Shown piece by piece: positions 18,284 through 27,481 of a stretch of DNA of 35,322 bases; position 1 is the first letter of the stretch, and each line of letters begins with the position of its first letter. The stretch is from an uncultured Clostridium sp. (GTDB lineage: Bacteria > Bacillota > Clostridia > TANB77 > CAG-508), in assembly GCA_948467495.1 (NCBI GenBank), contig CAOKEO010000018.1:1-35322 (forward strand). The letters run 5' to 3'. The position numbers were made by a program, and so were the translations under genes. Under the pieces are notes generated by a model that had not been told where the DNA came from, did not search any database, and saw only the letters and a program-made list of their open reading frames with translations.

Positions 18284-19543
18284 ATGGAAGAAATAAACGA
18301 AAAATCCAATTACTGTTTAAATTGTAAAGCCAAGCCATGTTCTATAAAGGGCTGTCCTTTAGGAAATCATATTCCTCAATTTATTCAACAAATTAAGCAA
18401 GGTAATTATAAAAAAGCATATGAAATATTATCAGAAACTACCGTATTGCCAGGTATTTGTGGAAGAATTTGTCCTCATCAAAAGCAATGTCAGGGGTCTT
18501 GTGTAAGAGGTATCAAGGGAGAGGCGGTTTCGATAGGAGATTTAGAAGCTTTCATCTTTGATACGATAGTAGATGAGGAGGATAGTTTGCTAAATTGTTA
18601 TCAGAAGGAGATAAACCAAAATAAAACCAATAAAAAGGTGGCAGTGATAGGAGGAGGACCAGCAGGACTAACAGCTAGTGCTTTTTTGGCAAAAAAGGGA
18701 ATACAAGTAACGATATATGAAAAATATGATTATTTAGGTGGATTATTAGTGCATGGCATTCCTGCGTTTCGATTGCCGAAGGATATTGTCAAAAAATCTG
18801 TCAAGAAAATTTTGCAGTTAGGAATTCATGTTAAATATCATCAAGAACTTGGAAAAAATCTTTTTCTAGAAGATTTGGAAAAGCAATATGATGCCGTTTT
18901 TTTGAGCTTTGGTGCCAATCAATCTTCTAAAATGGGAGTAGAAGGTGAAAATTTAGAAGGTGTATTTGGCGGAAATGAGCTTTTGGAGCATAATCTACAT
19001 CCAAATTACAACGATAAAATAGTAGCTGTAGTTGGTGGTGGAAATGTAGCAATGGATTGTGCAAGGACAATTAAAAGACTAGGGGCAAAAGAGGTAAAGG
19101 TGATTTACCGAAGAGCGAGAGAACAAATGCCAGCAGAGGATAAAGAAGTAGAAGAGGCTATCCAAGAAGGAATTGAGTTTCTATTTCAAAATAATATTGT
19201 AAAAATTAAGGGAAAAAGTAAAGTCGAAGAAGTGGAACTAATTAAAACGGAATTAGTGCAAAAAGAAAATGACACTAGATTGGTACCAGTTAATCTAGAG
19301 GGTAGTAATTATACCATAAAGATGGATTATATGGTAATGGCACTTGGTTCTCAAGTAGAACCGTATGTGAAGGACTTAGGTTTACAAACGAATAAATGGG
19401 GAAATCTTAAAATTAATGAAAACTACCAAACTTCTAACCCTAAAATATATGCTGGTGGTGATTTAGCAGGGATAAAAGCAACGGTAGCATGGGCAGCACA
19501 TTCTGGAAGAGAGGCAGCAAATAAGATAGGGGAAAATTTATGA
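18284..19543 (+). CDS. NAD(P)-binding FAD oxidoreductase, glutamate synthase small-subunit-like
   Basis: 419 residues. The N-terminal Fe-S segment has CLNCKAKPCSIKGCPLGNHIP and CGRICPHQKQCQGSCVRG, followed by the FAD-binding VAVIGGGPAGLTASAFLAKKG and the family motif GGLLVHGIPAFRLPKDIV. A second Rossmann fold, VAVVGGGNVAMDCARTIKRLG, binds NAD(P)H, and YAGGDLAG closes the FAD site. This is the GltD/PreT/NfnB-like module that passes electrons between NAD(P)H and a partner. No glutamate synthase large subunit is nearby, so a stand-alone or different partner is possible. The gene ends next to a bidirectional terminator. Confidence 0.9.
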   Translation: MEEINEKSNYCLNCKAKPCSIKGCPLGNHIPQFIQQIKQGNYKKAYEILSETTVLPGICGRICPHQKQCQGSCVRGIKGEAVSIGDLEAFIFDTIVDEEDSLLNCYQKEINQNKTNKKVAVIGGGPAGLTASAFLAKKGIQVTIYEKYDYLGGLLVHGIPAFRLPKDIVKKSVKKILQLGIHVKYHQELGKNLFLEDLEKQYDAVFLSFGANQSSKMGVEGENLEGVFGGNELLEHNLHPNYNDKIVAVVGGGNVAMDCARTIKRLGAKEVKVIYRRAREQMPAEDKEVEEAIQEGIEFLFQNNIVKIKGKSKVEEVELIKTELVQKENDTRLVPVNLEGSNYTIKMDYMVMALGSQVEPYVKDLGLQTNKWGNLKINENYQTSNPKIYAGGDLAGIKATVAWAAHSGREAANKIGENL

Positions 19544-19597
19544 TAGGAAAAAGGTAGGATGTTTTAGGAAACAATAATTTGTGAAGAAAACAATAGC

Positions 19598-19651
19598 AGA
19601 CTGTTATCAAATTTTTTAAATGTCAATAAATTAAAAATTTGGTAACAGTCT
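19598..19651. terminator. Bidirectional terminator between convergent genes
   Basis: A 19-bp stem (19598-19616 with 19633-19651, one G-U pair) with T-runs on both strands inside the arms (CAAATTTTT and AAAAATTTG). It shares AACAGTCT with the MITE-related modules. Confidence 0.7.
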
Positions 19652-19664
19652 ATTAAGTATAGAT

Positions 19665-20768
19665 TTAAAATGGTATATTCTCTTCTTCTGTAGAGGCTCC
19701 AAAAATAAGTTTTTTTAACGTTTTTATAACACGAATGAATACATTTTCTTTTTTTGTAACTACTTTAAGCGCTGTCTCAAACTGACCATTTTCTAATAGG
19801 TTGTATTTATATTCTAATTCTTTCATTTTGGCAACATAGTAATCATTAAAAAAAGTGTATCCATCAGTGTATCCAATAAATTTTCTGAAAGCATATAATT
19901 TTTTTCTATATTCTTCAATGCCTTGCAAATCAGAAATTTTGTCAAAGGCAGTATTAAAATAGCTGGAAATAATAAGATTTTGTGTTCGCATAAAAATCAG
20001 AGTTATTTCATTTTTTAATTCATCAATTTTTTTAATCATGCCATCAACTTTTTTATTTCTGTCGTCAATTTGTGCTATTTTATTATTCATTTTAATAATA
20101 TCTTCTTCATGATAAAGAATATCATCAATGGCATTTTGAACAGCAATAAATACTTTTGGAGAAGTTAAATCAGAAAATACTTTTTTAAAGTTGTCATTAC
20201 TTTTCAAGGTGCTTTCAAATAAAATATCTTCGCCAGTAATATAAGCTAATTGGTTGACTAAACAACATTCTAGGGGATAATAGGAAGGACTTGTTGTTTC
20301 AAAACTAATACCAAAATATTTTACATATTCTTTAGGAATGGCATTAATTTTAGAGGCTATTAATTGAACAGCAGCTTCATTCAGACCTAATCCATATATT
20401 TTAAATTCAGTATAATCGCAAAGTCCCATTCTGATTAAATAGTTTCTTTTATCTTTTACTTCTTGTATATAATGAATGCACTCATGGATAGCAAATTCTT
20501 CTAAATCTTCATCTGCAATATGTACATTGAAATAAATAGAAGTATTTTTATAAAAATAATTTGCTTCTGCCAATCCTTCTGGCATTTTTGCTCGATACAT
20601 ATTTAATCTAGATAATCGAATAAATAAATCATTTTGATTAAAACCATATTCGGGAAATGTTGCACAAATTTTTTGTGATAGGTTTCGTGCAATTGAATTG
20701 ATTTTAAGAGTATTTAATGTTTCTATTACTTCAATTCCATCTTTTTTTAAATCTGTTTCTACACTCAT
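19665..20768 (-). CDS. Hypothetical protein with zincin-like HExxH motif
   Basis: 367 residues from the Met at 20768. The SD AAGGAG is 7 bases upstream of it, while an in-frame ATG two codons earlier lies too close to the SD. EEFAIHECIHYIQEV carries HExxH, and GLNEAAVQLIA about 35 residues later could supply a Glu ligand, an arrangement like that of gluzincin metallopeptidases. The C-terminal half is helical and probably coiled coil (MNNKIAQIDDRNKKVDGMIKKIDELKNEI). There is no signal peptide. I do not recognise the family; peptidase activity is inferred only from the motif. Confidence 0.75.
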   Translation of the reverse strand: MSVETDLKKDGIEVIETLNTLKINSIARNLSQKICATFPEYGFNQNDLFIRLSRLNMYRAKMPEGLAEANYFYKNTSIYFNVHIADEDLEEFAIHECIHYIQEVKDKRNYLIRMGLCDYTEFKIYGLGLNEAAVQLIASKINAIPKEYVKYFGISFETTSPSYYPLECCLVNQLAYITGEDILFESTLKSNDNFKKVFSDLTSPKVFIAVQNAIDDILYHEEDIIKMNNKIAQIDDRNKKVDGMIKKIDELKNEITLIFMRTQNLIISSYFNTAFDKISDLQGIEEYRKKLYAFRKFIGYTDGYTFFNDYYVAKMKELEYKYNLLENGQFETALKVVTKKENVFIRVIKTLKKLIFGASTEEENIPF

Positions 20769-20920
20769 AATCATTCTCCTTAGTACAATCTAAGCTTATT
20801 ATACTATAAAAATGAAAGGAATGTGTTTCAGGAATATTAAATGTTATTTACAGTTTTATGACAGAAGGTTTCAAAGGTTTGATAAGGATAAAAAAGTCGA
20901 AATTTGTCTATAGATTTTTC

Positions 20921-20949
20921 TTGACATATCAGTTCTAGCTGTGTATAAT
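20921..20949 (+). promoter_or_regulatory. Consensus sigma-A promoter of the decapeptide-repeat gene
   Basis: TTGACA and TATAAT are both perfect, with the ideal 17-base spacer, followed by a strong SD (AAAGGAGGAG). The strength suggests high expression. Confidence 0.85.
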
Positions 20950-20992
20950 AATAACACAATTAATTGTAGAATATAGGAAAGGAGGAGACTTT

Positions 20993-21436
20993 ATGGATAA
21001 TGAAGCAAAAAATGAGATATTGGCTGCTATTCAAAACATTAATGTTAAGATAGATGTTATGCAAGAACAAATAGCAAAGATACCAGAAATGCAAGAACAA
21101 ATAGCAAAAATACCAGAAATGCAAAAACAAATAGCAAAGATACCAGAAATGCAAAAACAAGTCGCAAAAATTCCAGAGATGCAAAAAGAGATAGCAAAAA
21201 TACCACTAATACAAGAAGATATAGCACGAATGGAAGAAAATATAAGAAATGTTAGCAGAAGTGTAGCAGTCATTGAGCATGAACATGGAGATAAATTAAA
21301 AGCATTATTTGATGCCTTTATCTCAAACACACAAAAAATAGAAAGGCAAGAAGAAAACATTAAGTTTTGTGAAAAAAAGCTTGAAAATCATGACATGGAA
21401 ATGGACTTTTTAATAAATAAAGTTCAAGGTTTATAA
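20993..21436 (+). CDS. Coiled-coil protein with five decapeptide repeats
   Basis: 147 residues. After a 22-residue helical start there are five copies of MQEQIAKIPE-type decapeptides (about residues 23-72). They vary only at positions 3 to 5 (E/K, Q/E, I/V) and in the last residue of copy 5. A plain helical coiled coil follows (IQEDIARMEENIRNVSRSVAVIEHEHGD ... FCEKKLENHDMEMDFLINKV). It is cytoplasmic, with no signal or membrane segment. A proline every ten residues is unusual for a coiled coil. The consensus promoter and strong SD suggest abundant product. I do not recognise a function; a structural or adaptor role is a guess. Confidence 0.8.
   Translation: MDNEAKNEILAAIQNINVKIDVMQEQIAKIPEMQEQIAKIPEMQKQIAKIPEMQKQVAKIPEMQKEIAKIPLIQEDIARMEENIRNVSRSVAVIEHEHGDKLKALFDAFISNTQKIERQEENIKFCEKKLENHDMEMDFLINKVQGL
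21059..21208 (+). repeat. Five tandem 30-bp coding repeats
   Basis: Units begin ATGCAAGAACAAATAGCAAA or a close variant and encode ten residues each. They are a probable site of copy-number change by slippage. Confidence 0.85.
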
Positions 21437-21437
21437 A

Positions 21438-21477
21438 AGCCTATTAGAACTTAGATAAAATATAGTCCTAATAGGCT
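21438..21477. terminator. Terminator between convergent genes (mainly for leuS)
   Basis: AGCCTATTAG (21438-21447) and CTAATAGGCT (21468-21477) form a perfect 10-bp stem. The T-run (TTTTATAA) is on the minus-strand side. Confidence 0.75.
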
Positions 21478-21483
21478 AATAAA

Positions 21484-23874
21484 TTATTTCACAACGATAT
21501 TATAAATCTTATTTTTTACATAAATTTCTTTTATAATGGTTTTATTGTCTAATTTAGAATGAATTGCTTGGTGAACTTTTTGTTTCACAATTTCATCATT
21601 TTCATCAGGAATGATTGAAATCGTTGCTTTTAATTTACCATTTAGCTGAATTGGCAATGTTATTTCATTTGCTATTATTTTTTCTTCATCATATTCAGGC
21701 CATTTTTCATAGGTAATAGTATTGGTATGTCCTAACAAGTTCCATAACTCTTCTGTTATATGAGGAGCAACAGGATTTAGTAATTTTAGAAATCCTTTTG
21801 CATAAGTAAGAGGGAAGATGGATTCTTTATTGACGGTATTGATGAAAATCATCATTTGTGAAATAGCTGTATTAAAATTCATTGTTTCATAATCATTGGT
21901 TACCTTTTTTACTGTAAAATGATAAACTCTATCAAGATTTGGATTTATTTCATCTTTTATTTTTTCAGATTCTGTATATAATCGCCAAACCCTATCTAAG
22001 AATTTTTTAGAACCATCTATTCCGTTTGGGTTCCATGGTTTGGCAGCTTCAATTGGTCCCATAAACATTTCATAAACTCTTAAACTATCAGCACCATATT
22101 GTTTTATCATATCATCTGGATTGATAACATTTCCCTTTGATTTGCTCATTTTTTCACCATTGGTACCTAAAATCATTCCTTGGTGACGAAGTTTAGCAAA
22201 TGGCTCTTTGACAGGAACCACCCCTTTATTATATAAATATTGACTCCAAAATCTAGAATATAATAAATGACCAACAGCATGTTCAGGACCACCAACGTAT
22301 AAATCAACAGGTAACCAGTATTCTAATAATTTTTTATTGGCTAACTCGTTTTGATTTTTAGGGTCGATATATCTTAAAAAATACCAACTAGAACCAGCGG
22401 CACCAGGCATCGTACTAGTTTCACGTTTAGCACATTGATTTTGCCATTTTGTATTTACCCAGTTAGTTGCTTTATCTAAAGGAGAAGCACCAGCTTTGGA
22501 TGGAGCATAGTCTTCTAATTCGGGTAAAACTAAAGGCAAATCACTATCTGCTAAAGCTTTCATTTCATCATCTACATATACAATTGGAATAGGTTCTCCC
22601 CAATAACGTTGCCTTGCAAAAATCCATTCACGAAGTTTATAATTTACTTTTTTTGTACCAATTTTGTTTTCTTCTAGCCATGTAATTATTTTGCTAATTG
22701 CTTCTTGTTTGCCCAAACCATTTAAGAAATCAGAATTGATGTGGGAACCATCTTCTGTAAAGGCTTCTTTTGTAATATCTCCCCCTTCTAAGACAGGAAT
22801 AATGTCCATCCCAAATTTGGTAGCAAATTCATAATCTCTTTGGTCATGGGCAGGAACTGCCATAATACATCCTGTTCCATAAGTTGCTAATACATAGTCA
22901 GAAATCCATATAGGAATTTCTTTTCCATTAACTGGATTGATAGCATAAGCACCTGTAAATACACCGGTTTTATCTTTGTTTAATTCTGTTCTTTCTAAAT
23001 CTGATTTACTAGCAGCTAATTTTTTGTATTCCTCAACTGCTACTTGGCATTCAGAAGTAGTAATTTGATTTACTAATTCTAATTCTGGGGCTAATACGCA
23101 ATAAGTAGCTCCAAATAAAGTGTCTGGTCTTGTGGTAAATACAGTAAATTTTAAATGATTACGATTGGCAACTTTAAAAATAACTTCAGCCCCTTCGCTA
23201 CGACCAATCCAATTTCTTTGGATTTCTTTGGTAGATTCAGGCCAATCAATTTCGTCTAGACCGTCTAATAGAATATCGGCATATTGAGGAATATCTAAAA
23301 CCCATTGTTTCATATTTTTACGAACAACAGGAAAACCACCTCTTTCGCTTTTTCCGTTAATAACTTCATCATTTGATAATACACAGCCTAATTCTTCACA
23401 CCAATTAACAGGCATTTCCACTAGTTTAGCTAGCCCATCTTGGAATAATTGCTTAAAAATCCATTGTGTCCATTTATAATAATCTGGGTCACAAGTAGAA
23501 ATCTCTTTATCCCAATCAAAAGAAAGTCCAAGCATCTTTAATTGCTTTTTAAAGGTTTCTATATTACTAGCAGTAAAACCAGCAGGATGGTTTCCTGTTT
23601 TGATAGCATATTGCTCTGCTGGTAAGCCAAAAGCATCCCAACCCATTGGGTGTAAAACATTATATCCTTGCATTCTTTTCATTCTAGACATAATATCAGT
23701 TGCTGTATATCCTTCTGGATGTCCTACGTGTAAACCTTGACCAGATGGATATGGGAACATATCTAATGCATAAAATTTAGGTTTTGAAAAATCCCATACA
23801 TCTGTGTAAAAAGTTTTATTTTTATCCCAGTAATCTTGCCATTTTTTTTCAATCTCATTAAATTTGTATTCCAT
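21484..23874 (-). CDS. leuS: Leucyl-tRNA synthetase
   Basis: 796 residues, the normal bacterial length. It charges tRNA-Leu. The class I HIGH motif appears as [20 protein letters not shown]. The editing domain carries [19 protein letters not shown] and [34 protein letters not shown] is the KMSKS loop, followed by the anticodon-binding helical domain ([13 protein letters not shown]). ATG at 23874 has the SD AAAGGGG. A 17-spaced promoter lies at 23915-23943 with only about 40 bases of leader, so there is no T-box here, unlike many Firmicutes leuS genes. A MITE sits just upstream of the promoter. Confidence 0.97.
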   Translation of the reverse strand: MEYKFNEIEKKWQDYWDKNKTFYTDVWDFSKPKFYALDMFPYPSGQGLHVGHPEGYTATDIMSRMKRMQGYNVLHPMGWDAFGLPAEQYAIKTGNHPAGFTASNIETFKKQLKMLGLSFDWDKEISTCDPDYYKWTQWIFKQLFQDGLAKLVEMPVNWCEELGCVLSNDEVINGKSERGGFPVVRKNMKQWVLDIPQYADILLDGLDEIDWPESTKEIQRNWIGRSEGAEVIFKVANRNHLKFTVFTTRPDTLFGATYCVLAPELELVNQITTSECQVAVEEYKKLAASKSDLERTELNKDKTGVFTGAYAINPVNGKEIPIWISDYVLATYGTGCIMAVPAHDQRDYEFATKFGMDIIPVLEGGDITKEAFTEDGSHINSDFLNGLGKQEAISKIITWLEENKIGTKKVNYKLREWIFARQRYWGEPIPIVYVDDEMKALADSDLPLVLPELEDYAPSKAGASPLDKATNWVNTKWQNQCAKRETSTMPGAAGSSWYFLRYIDPKNQNELANKKLLEYWLPVDLYVGGPEHAVGHLLYSRFWSQYLYNKGVVPVKEPFAKLRHQGMILGTNGEKMSKSKGNVINPDDMIKQYGADSLRVYEMFMGPIEAAKPWNPNGIDGSKKFLDRVWRLYTESEKIKDEINPNLDRVYHFTVKKVTNDYETMNFNTAISQMMIFINTVNKESIFPLTYAKGFLKLLNPVAPHITEELWNLLGHTNTITYEKWPEYDEEKIIANEITLPIQLNGKLKATISIIPDENDEIVKQKVHQAIHSKLDNKTIIKEIYVKNKIYNIVVK

Positions 23875-23914
23875 AAATTGAAACCCCTTTCATTTTTTCT
23901 ATTTAACTTTGCCT

Positions 23915-23943
23915 ATTATATAACAAAATCCTTAGGGTTTCAA
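23915..23943 (-). promoter_or_regulatory. Promoter of leuS
   Basis: On the minus strand TTGAAA and TATAAT with a 17-base spacer, about 40 bases upstream of the start codon. Confidence 0.7.
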
Positions 23944-23996
23944 GTGAAATATGATTTAAGTTTTGCACTTCTTAAAAGTCATAATAAAGAAAACAG

Positions 23997-24177
23997 GTAA
24001 CGATTCAGAGGTGATATATTCCAATTAGAAAGTTTCTATATTTTTTATTGGTAACTCCCAGCTGCGAACAGTCTGTAATCTTATAACAGACTGTAATCTT
24101 GCTGGTCCCCCCGAATTGTTACATCATAAAAAATATAGCAACTTTTATGGCAAAAAACAAAACGTCTGAATCGTTAC
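23997..24177. mobile_element. Complete MITE with 13-bp TIRs and 8-bp target duplication
   Basis: The 181-bp element has perfect 13-bp terminal inverted repeats, GTAACGATTCAGA (23997-24009) and TCTGAATCGTTAC (24165-24177). It is flanked on both sides by the direct repeat GAAAACAG (23989-23996 and 24178-24185). There is no coding capacity. It contains internal palindromes with TAACAGACTG and GGTCCCCCCGAATTGTTAC. Related copies lie at 5010-5090 (deleted) and 18031-18170 (centre only). It fills the gap between the divergent leuS and HD-domain genes. A transposase in trans is expected but is not in the window. Confidence 0.9.
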
Positions 24178-24205
24178 GAAAACAGAAACTTAAATTAAAA
24201 TATTG

Positions 24206-24234
24206 TTGAATTTAAAGTACAAAAATGATACAAT
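24206..24234 (+). promoter_or_regulatory. Promoter of the HD hydrolase-topB unit
   Basis: TTGAAT and TACAAT with a 17-base spacer, about 16 bases before the first start codon. Confidence 0.6.
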
Positions 24235-24249
24235 GCGAAGAGAGGTGTA

Positions 24250-25020
24250 ATGATGATTAATATTGAAAATGCCAAAAAAGAATTAGTACGTCATGTAAAT
24301 GAATTACCAATAGACAATCCAAGGGTACAGATGAAATTAGCACACATTATAAGGGTAGCAGAAAATTGTAAAAAGTTAGCCACTCACTTAAAATTGAAAG
24401 AGGAGCAAATTCAATTAGCAGAATTGATAGGAGTACTTCATGATATAGGAAGATTCGAGCAGTATAAAATAGTAGACAAAAATCAAAAAGAAACATTTAA
24501 TCATGGAGAAGCAGGAGTAGAGATTTTAAAAAAAGACAATTATATCAGAAAATATATAGAGGAAGACACCTATGATGATATTATTTACACGGCTGTACAA
24601 GAACACAATAAATATCAGCTGTCACAAGGGTTATCACAAGAAAAGGAGCTATTTTGTAAAATCATAAGGGATGCAGATAAATTAGATCTTATTTATGAAG
24701 GGGCAGTCATTTATTGGGAACAACCTGAAAGAGTGAAACAAGTAGAAGAAGGCAAATTATCTGAAAAAATGCTAGAAAATGTGTATCAAAAGAAATTAGC
24801 AGATAGTAGAAATAGCATTAGCGAGACAGACCAAATTTTACGTTTTGCTTCTTATGTTTTTGATATTAATTTTTCTTATAGTTTGATGGTTTTAAGTGAA
24901 AATAATAATGTTAGTAAAATGATTGATAAGTTTCATTATCAAATACCAAAAACAAAGGATACTATGATGAAGGTGAAAAAAATAGTGAATGAATATATAG
25001 AGGATAATAAACTTTGTTAA
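24250..25020 (+). CDS. HD-domain phosphohydrolase
   Basis: 256 residues from the first of two adjacent ATGs; the second (24253) is better spaced from the SD GAGGTG. HD-superfamily metal ligands are visible: HIIRVAENC (His), GVLHDIGRFEQ (His-Asp), NHGEAG (His), QEHN (His) and RDADKLD (Asp). The family hydrolyses phosphate esters, often nucleotides; the substrate here is not identifiable. topB begins 36 bases downstream with no terminator between, so the two probably share a transcript from the promoter at 24206-24234. Confidence 0.88.
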   Translation: MMINIENAKKELVRHVNELPIDNPRVQMKLAHIIRVAENCKKLATHLKLKEEQIQLAELIGVLHDIGRFEQYKIVDKNQKETFNHGEAGVEILKKDNYIRKYIEEDTYDDIIYTAVQEHNKYQLSQGLSQEKELFCKIIRDADKLDLIYEGAVIYWEQPERVKQVEEGKLSEKMLENVYQKKLADSRNSISETDQILRFASYVFDINFSYSLMVLSENNNVSKMIDKFHYQIPKTKDTMMKVKKIVNEYIEDNKLC

Positions 25021-25056
25021 ATAGAGTAATAAAATGAGGAAAGGAATGTAGTAAAT

Positions 25057-27042
25057 TTGGGCAAAAAATTATTGATAACAGAGAAGCCGTCAGTCGCGAT
25101 GGAATTTGCAAAGGCACTAAAAATAACTACCAATCGAAGGAATGGATATTTAGAATCAGAGAACTGGATTATCACATGGTGTGTAGGACATTTAGTGACG
25201 ATGAGTTATCCAGACAAATACAATGAAAAATTAAAATTATGGCGTTTAGAAACGCTTCCCTTTATTCCAGAAGATTGGAAATATGAAATCATTCCAGCTG
25301 TACAAAATCAATTTAATATAGTAAAAGAATTATTGCAAAGAAAAGATATTGAAGAAATCTATAATGCAGGAGATTCAGGGCGTGAAGGAGAGTACATACA
25401 AAGATTAGTATTTATGATGGCAAAACCAAATCCAAATGCAAAGATGAAAAGAGTATGGATTGACTCTCAAACAGAGGAGGAAATTACAAGGGGAATTCGA
25501 GAAGCCAAAGATCTATCAGAATATGATAGTCTGTCAGATAGTGCTTATCTAAGAGCAAAAGAGGATTATTTAATTGGTATTAATTTTTCAAGATTATTAT
25601 CCATTATTTATGGAAGACAATTGGCAAAAAGTATCCAAGAAGACAAAGCTTCTATATCAGTTGGTAGAGTTATGACATGTGTATTGGGGATGATTGTAGG
25701 AAGAGAAAGAGAAATTAGGAATTTTATTAAGACAAAATATTATAAAGTTTTAGGAGAGTTTGGCGATGAAACAGCTTCTTTTAAAGCAGAATGGAAAGTC
25801 AATGAGAAATCAGAAATGTATGAATCTACCAAACTATATAATGAGACAGGATTTAAAAAAGAAGAAGATGCCAGAAGTTTTATAGCAAGTTTAACAGCAA
25901 GCCAAGCAACCATAACAGAATTGAAGAAATCTAAACAAAAAGAAAATGCACCACTTTTATTCAATTTAGCAGAAATTCAAAATGAATGTACCAAAAGATT
26001 TAAAATTAAACCAGATCAAACGCTAGAAATCATACAAAATTTATATGAAAAAAAGTTGGTAACTTACCCCAGAACAGATGCAAGAGTACTTTCAACAGCA
26101 GTTGCCAAAGAAATATCTAAGAATCTAAATGGAATAGCAAGAGGATTTCAAGATGAAGAAATACAAGAATATATTAACAAAATGGTAAAGGAGAAATATT
26201 CTACTAATTTGATAAAAACCAAGTATGTAAATGACAGTAAAATAACTGACCACTATGCTATCACACCAACAGGGCAAGGATATGAAAATTATCATTCATT
26301 ACCAGAATTACAAAAACAAGTTTATAAAGTAATTGTAAAAAGATTTTTAGCCATTTTTTATCCACCAGCTGAATATAGTAAGATGCAAGTAACGGTTGGC
26401 ATAAAAAATGAGACGTTTCATTGTAGCGGAAAGGTTTGTGTGAAGCAAGGATTTTTGGAAATTTTGAAGCCAATGGAAAAAGAAGAAAAGAAATCCACAC
26501 AAGACGAGAAAAATGTGGAAAATACACAAGATGATAACAATAAAAGCAAAGAAAATAAAAAGCAAGAAGATAATAACTTAGAAATTCTAAAAACATTAAA
26601 AAAGGGTCAAAATATTGAAATTAGGAATTTTCAGATAAAAGATGCAGAGACTTCTCCACCGACTAGATACAATTCTGGATCTATTATTTTAGCCATGGAA
26701 AATGCAGGAAAACTAATTGAAGAAGAGGAATTAAGAGAACAAATCAAAGGAGCAGGCATTGGAACTAGTGCAACTAGAGCGGAAATTATGAAAAAGTTAG
26801 AAAAAATTAAATATATCGAGGTAAATAATAAAACACAAATTATTACACCTACCCAAAAGGGAGAAAGAATCTATGATATTGTATATGGCTCTATGCCAGA
26901 TATGTTAAATCCAAAACTTACGGCTAGTTGGGAAAAAGGATTAGATTTAGTAGCTAAAAAAGAAATTAAACCAGAGGAGTTTATGATAAAGTTGAAAAAT
27001 TATATTCATTCTAAATTTGATAAATTACTAATAAAAATGTGA
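25057..27042 (+). CDS. topB: DNA topoisomerase III
   Basis: 661 residues starting at TTG. The N-terminal Toprim domain opens with KKLLITEKPSVAMEFAKALKI and has NAGDSGREGEYIQRLV, with the acidic metal-binding residues. The central type IA domain holds SVGRVMTCVLGMIVGRE and the catalytic Tyr in KKLVTYPRTDARVLS. ITDHYAITPTG and GIGTSATRAEIMKKL are further type IA signatures. A charged Lys/Glu/Asn insertion near residues 468-510 separates the domains. The enzyme relaxes and decatenates DNA through single-strand passage. It lacks a C-terminal zinc-finger segment, as TopB proteins of Firmicutes often do. A terminator hairpin follows at once. Confidence 0.95.
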   Translation: MGKKLLITEKPSVAMEFAKALKITTNRRNGYLESENWIITWCVGHLVTMSYPDKYNEKLKLWRLETLPFIPEDWKYEIIPAVQNQFNIVKELLQRKDIEEIYNAGDSGREGEYIQRLVFMMAKPNPNAKMKRVWIDSQTEEEITRGIREAKDLSEYDSLSDSAYLRAKEDYLIGINFSRLLSIIYGRQLAKSIQEDKASISVGRVMTCVLGMIVGREREIRNFIKTKYYKVLGEFGDETASFKAEWKVNEKSEMYESTKLYNETGFKKEEDARSFIASLTASQATITELKKSKQKENAPLLFNLAEIQNECTKRFKIKPDQTLEIIQNLYEKKLVTYPRTDARVLSTAVAKEISKNLNGIARGFQDEEIQEYINKMVKEKYSTNLIKTKYVNDSKITDHYAITPTGQGYENYHSLPELQKQVYKVIVKRFLAIFYPPAEYSKMQVTVGIKNETFHCSGKVCVKQGFLEILKPMEKEEKKSTQDEKNVENTQDDNNKSKENKKQEDNNLEILKTLKKGQNIEIRNFQIKDAETSPPTRYNSGSIILAMENAGKLIEEEELREQIKGAGIGTSATRAEIMKKLEKIKYIEVNNKTQIITPTQKGERIYDIVYGSMPDMLNPKLTASWEKGLDLVAKKEIKPEEFMIKLKNYIHSKFDKLLIKM

Positions 27043-27073
27043 AAAGAGGATGTTAAACAACAGCATCCTCTTT
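27043..27073. terminator. Terminator hairpin shared by topB and the minus-strand small unit
   Basis: AAAGAGGATG and CATCCTCTTT form a perfect 10-bp stem. The T-rich tail (CTCTTTTCACATTTTT) is clearer on the minus strand. Confidence 0.75.
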
Positions 27074-27193
27074 CGAACAGTTGGATTACAGCAAGCCCAG
27101 CGCAAACGGACAATGGATTCTACCATTTGCATCATTAACGCAGCTGTTTGGTGTGATTCCAAAACGTTTCCTAACATTTTGTTGAGTTTTTGC

Positions 27194-27265
27194 TTAATCG
27201 CCTGCTACCCAGCATGTGCCGTTACATTGTTTACAGGATGGTAAGATTTTGGCAACATATTGCAT
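27194..27265 (-). CDS. Small cysteine-containing ORF, 23 residues, possibly a decayed longer gene
   Basis: It starts at ATG with the SD AAAGGAAC and encodes a 23-residue peptide beginning MQYVAKILP and ending SCKQCNGTCWVAGD, with three Cys, then TAA. The same frame stays open for 35 codons more (to a second TAA at 27086-27088), continuing AKTQQNVRKRFGITPNSC. Codon choice there (CCG, GCG, CTG) is richer in GC than the neighbours'. A 17-spaced promoter, a leader hairpin (27281-27300) and the terminator at 27043-27073 frame the whole as one minus-strand unit of about 280 nt. It could be a true peptide gene, a gene with a nonsense mutation, or a structured RNA. I recognise no family. Confidence 0.4.
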   Translation of the reverse strand: MQYVAKILPSCKQCNGTCWVAGD

Positions 27266-27329
27266 TTCTGTTCCTTTCTGCCTCTATATAAATTTAGAGG
27301 ACTTCTGCATAGTTTTTAGATACACTTAA

Positions 27330-27358
27330 ATTATACCACTAATCAACATAAAAATCAA
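27330..27358 (-). promoter_or_regulatory. Minus-strand promoter of the small unit
   Basis: On the minus strand TTGATT and TATAAT are 17 bases apart. A CCTCTA-loop-TAGAGG leader hairpin follows at 27281-27300. Confidence 0.6.
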
Positions 27359-27417
27359 ATTTCTAGGAAATGTAAAAATAACCCTTCCTTTTGTGAACAA
27401 AATATAGTATAATAAAA

Positions 27418-27457
27418 TTGCCAAAAAGGACTGTCCCTCTTGGCAACTTTTTGGCAA
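27418..27457. repeat. REP-like palindrome upstream of mfd
   Basis: TTGCCAAAAA (27418-27427) and TTTTTGGCAA (27448-27457) flank GGACTGTCCC, the core shared with other copies. It ends just before the mfd SD. Confidence 0.65.
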
Positions 27458-27481
27458 TCAAAGTTTACTAGGAGAAAAGAA

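Noticed and set aside
21059-21208. CRISPR-like array
   Set aside because: The 30-bp repeats are contiguous, have no spacers and are in frame in a protein.
20960-21360. Minus-strand frames rich in Cys/Phe opposite the decapeptide-repeat gene
   Set aside because: They are periodic antisense shadows of the 30-bp repeats and have no SD.
23875-23996. T-box leader upstream of leuS
   Set aside because: The promoter is only about 40 bases from the start and no T-box sequence (AGGGTGG) is present.
27050-27244. Plus-strand 64-codon frame after topB
   Set aside because: It overlaps the topB terminator, lacks an SD and looks like the shadow of the minus-strand unit.
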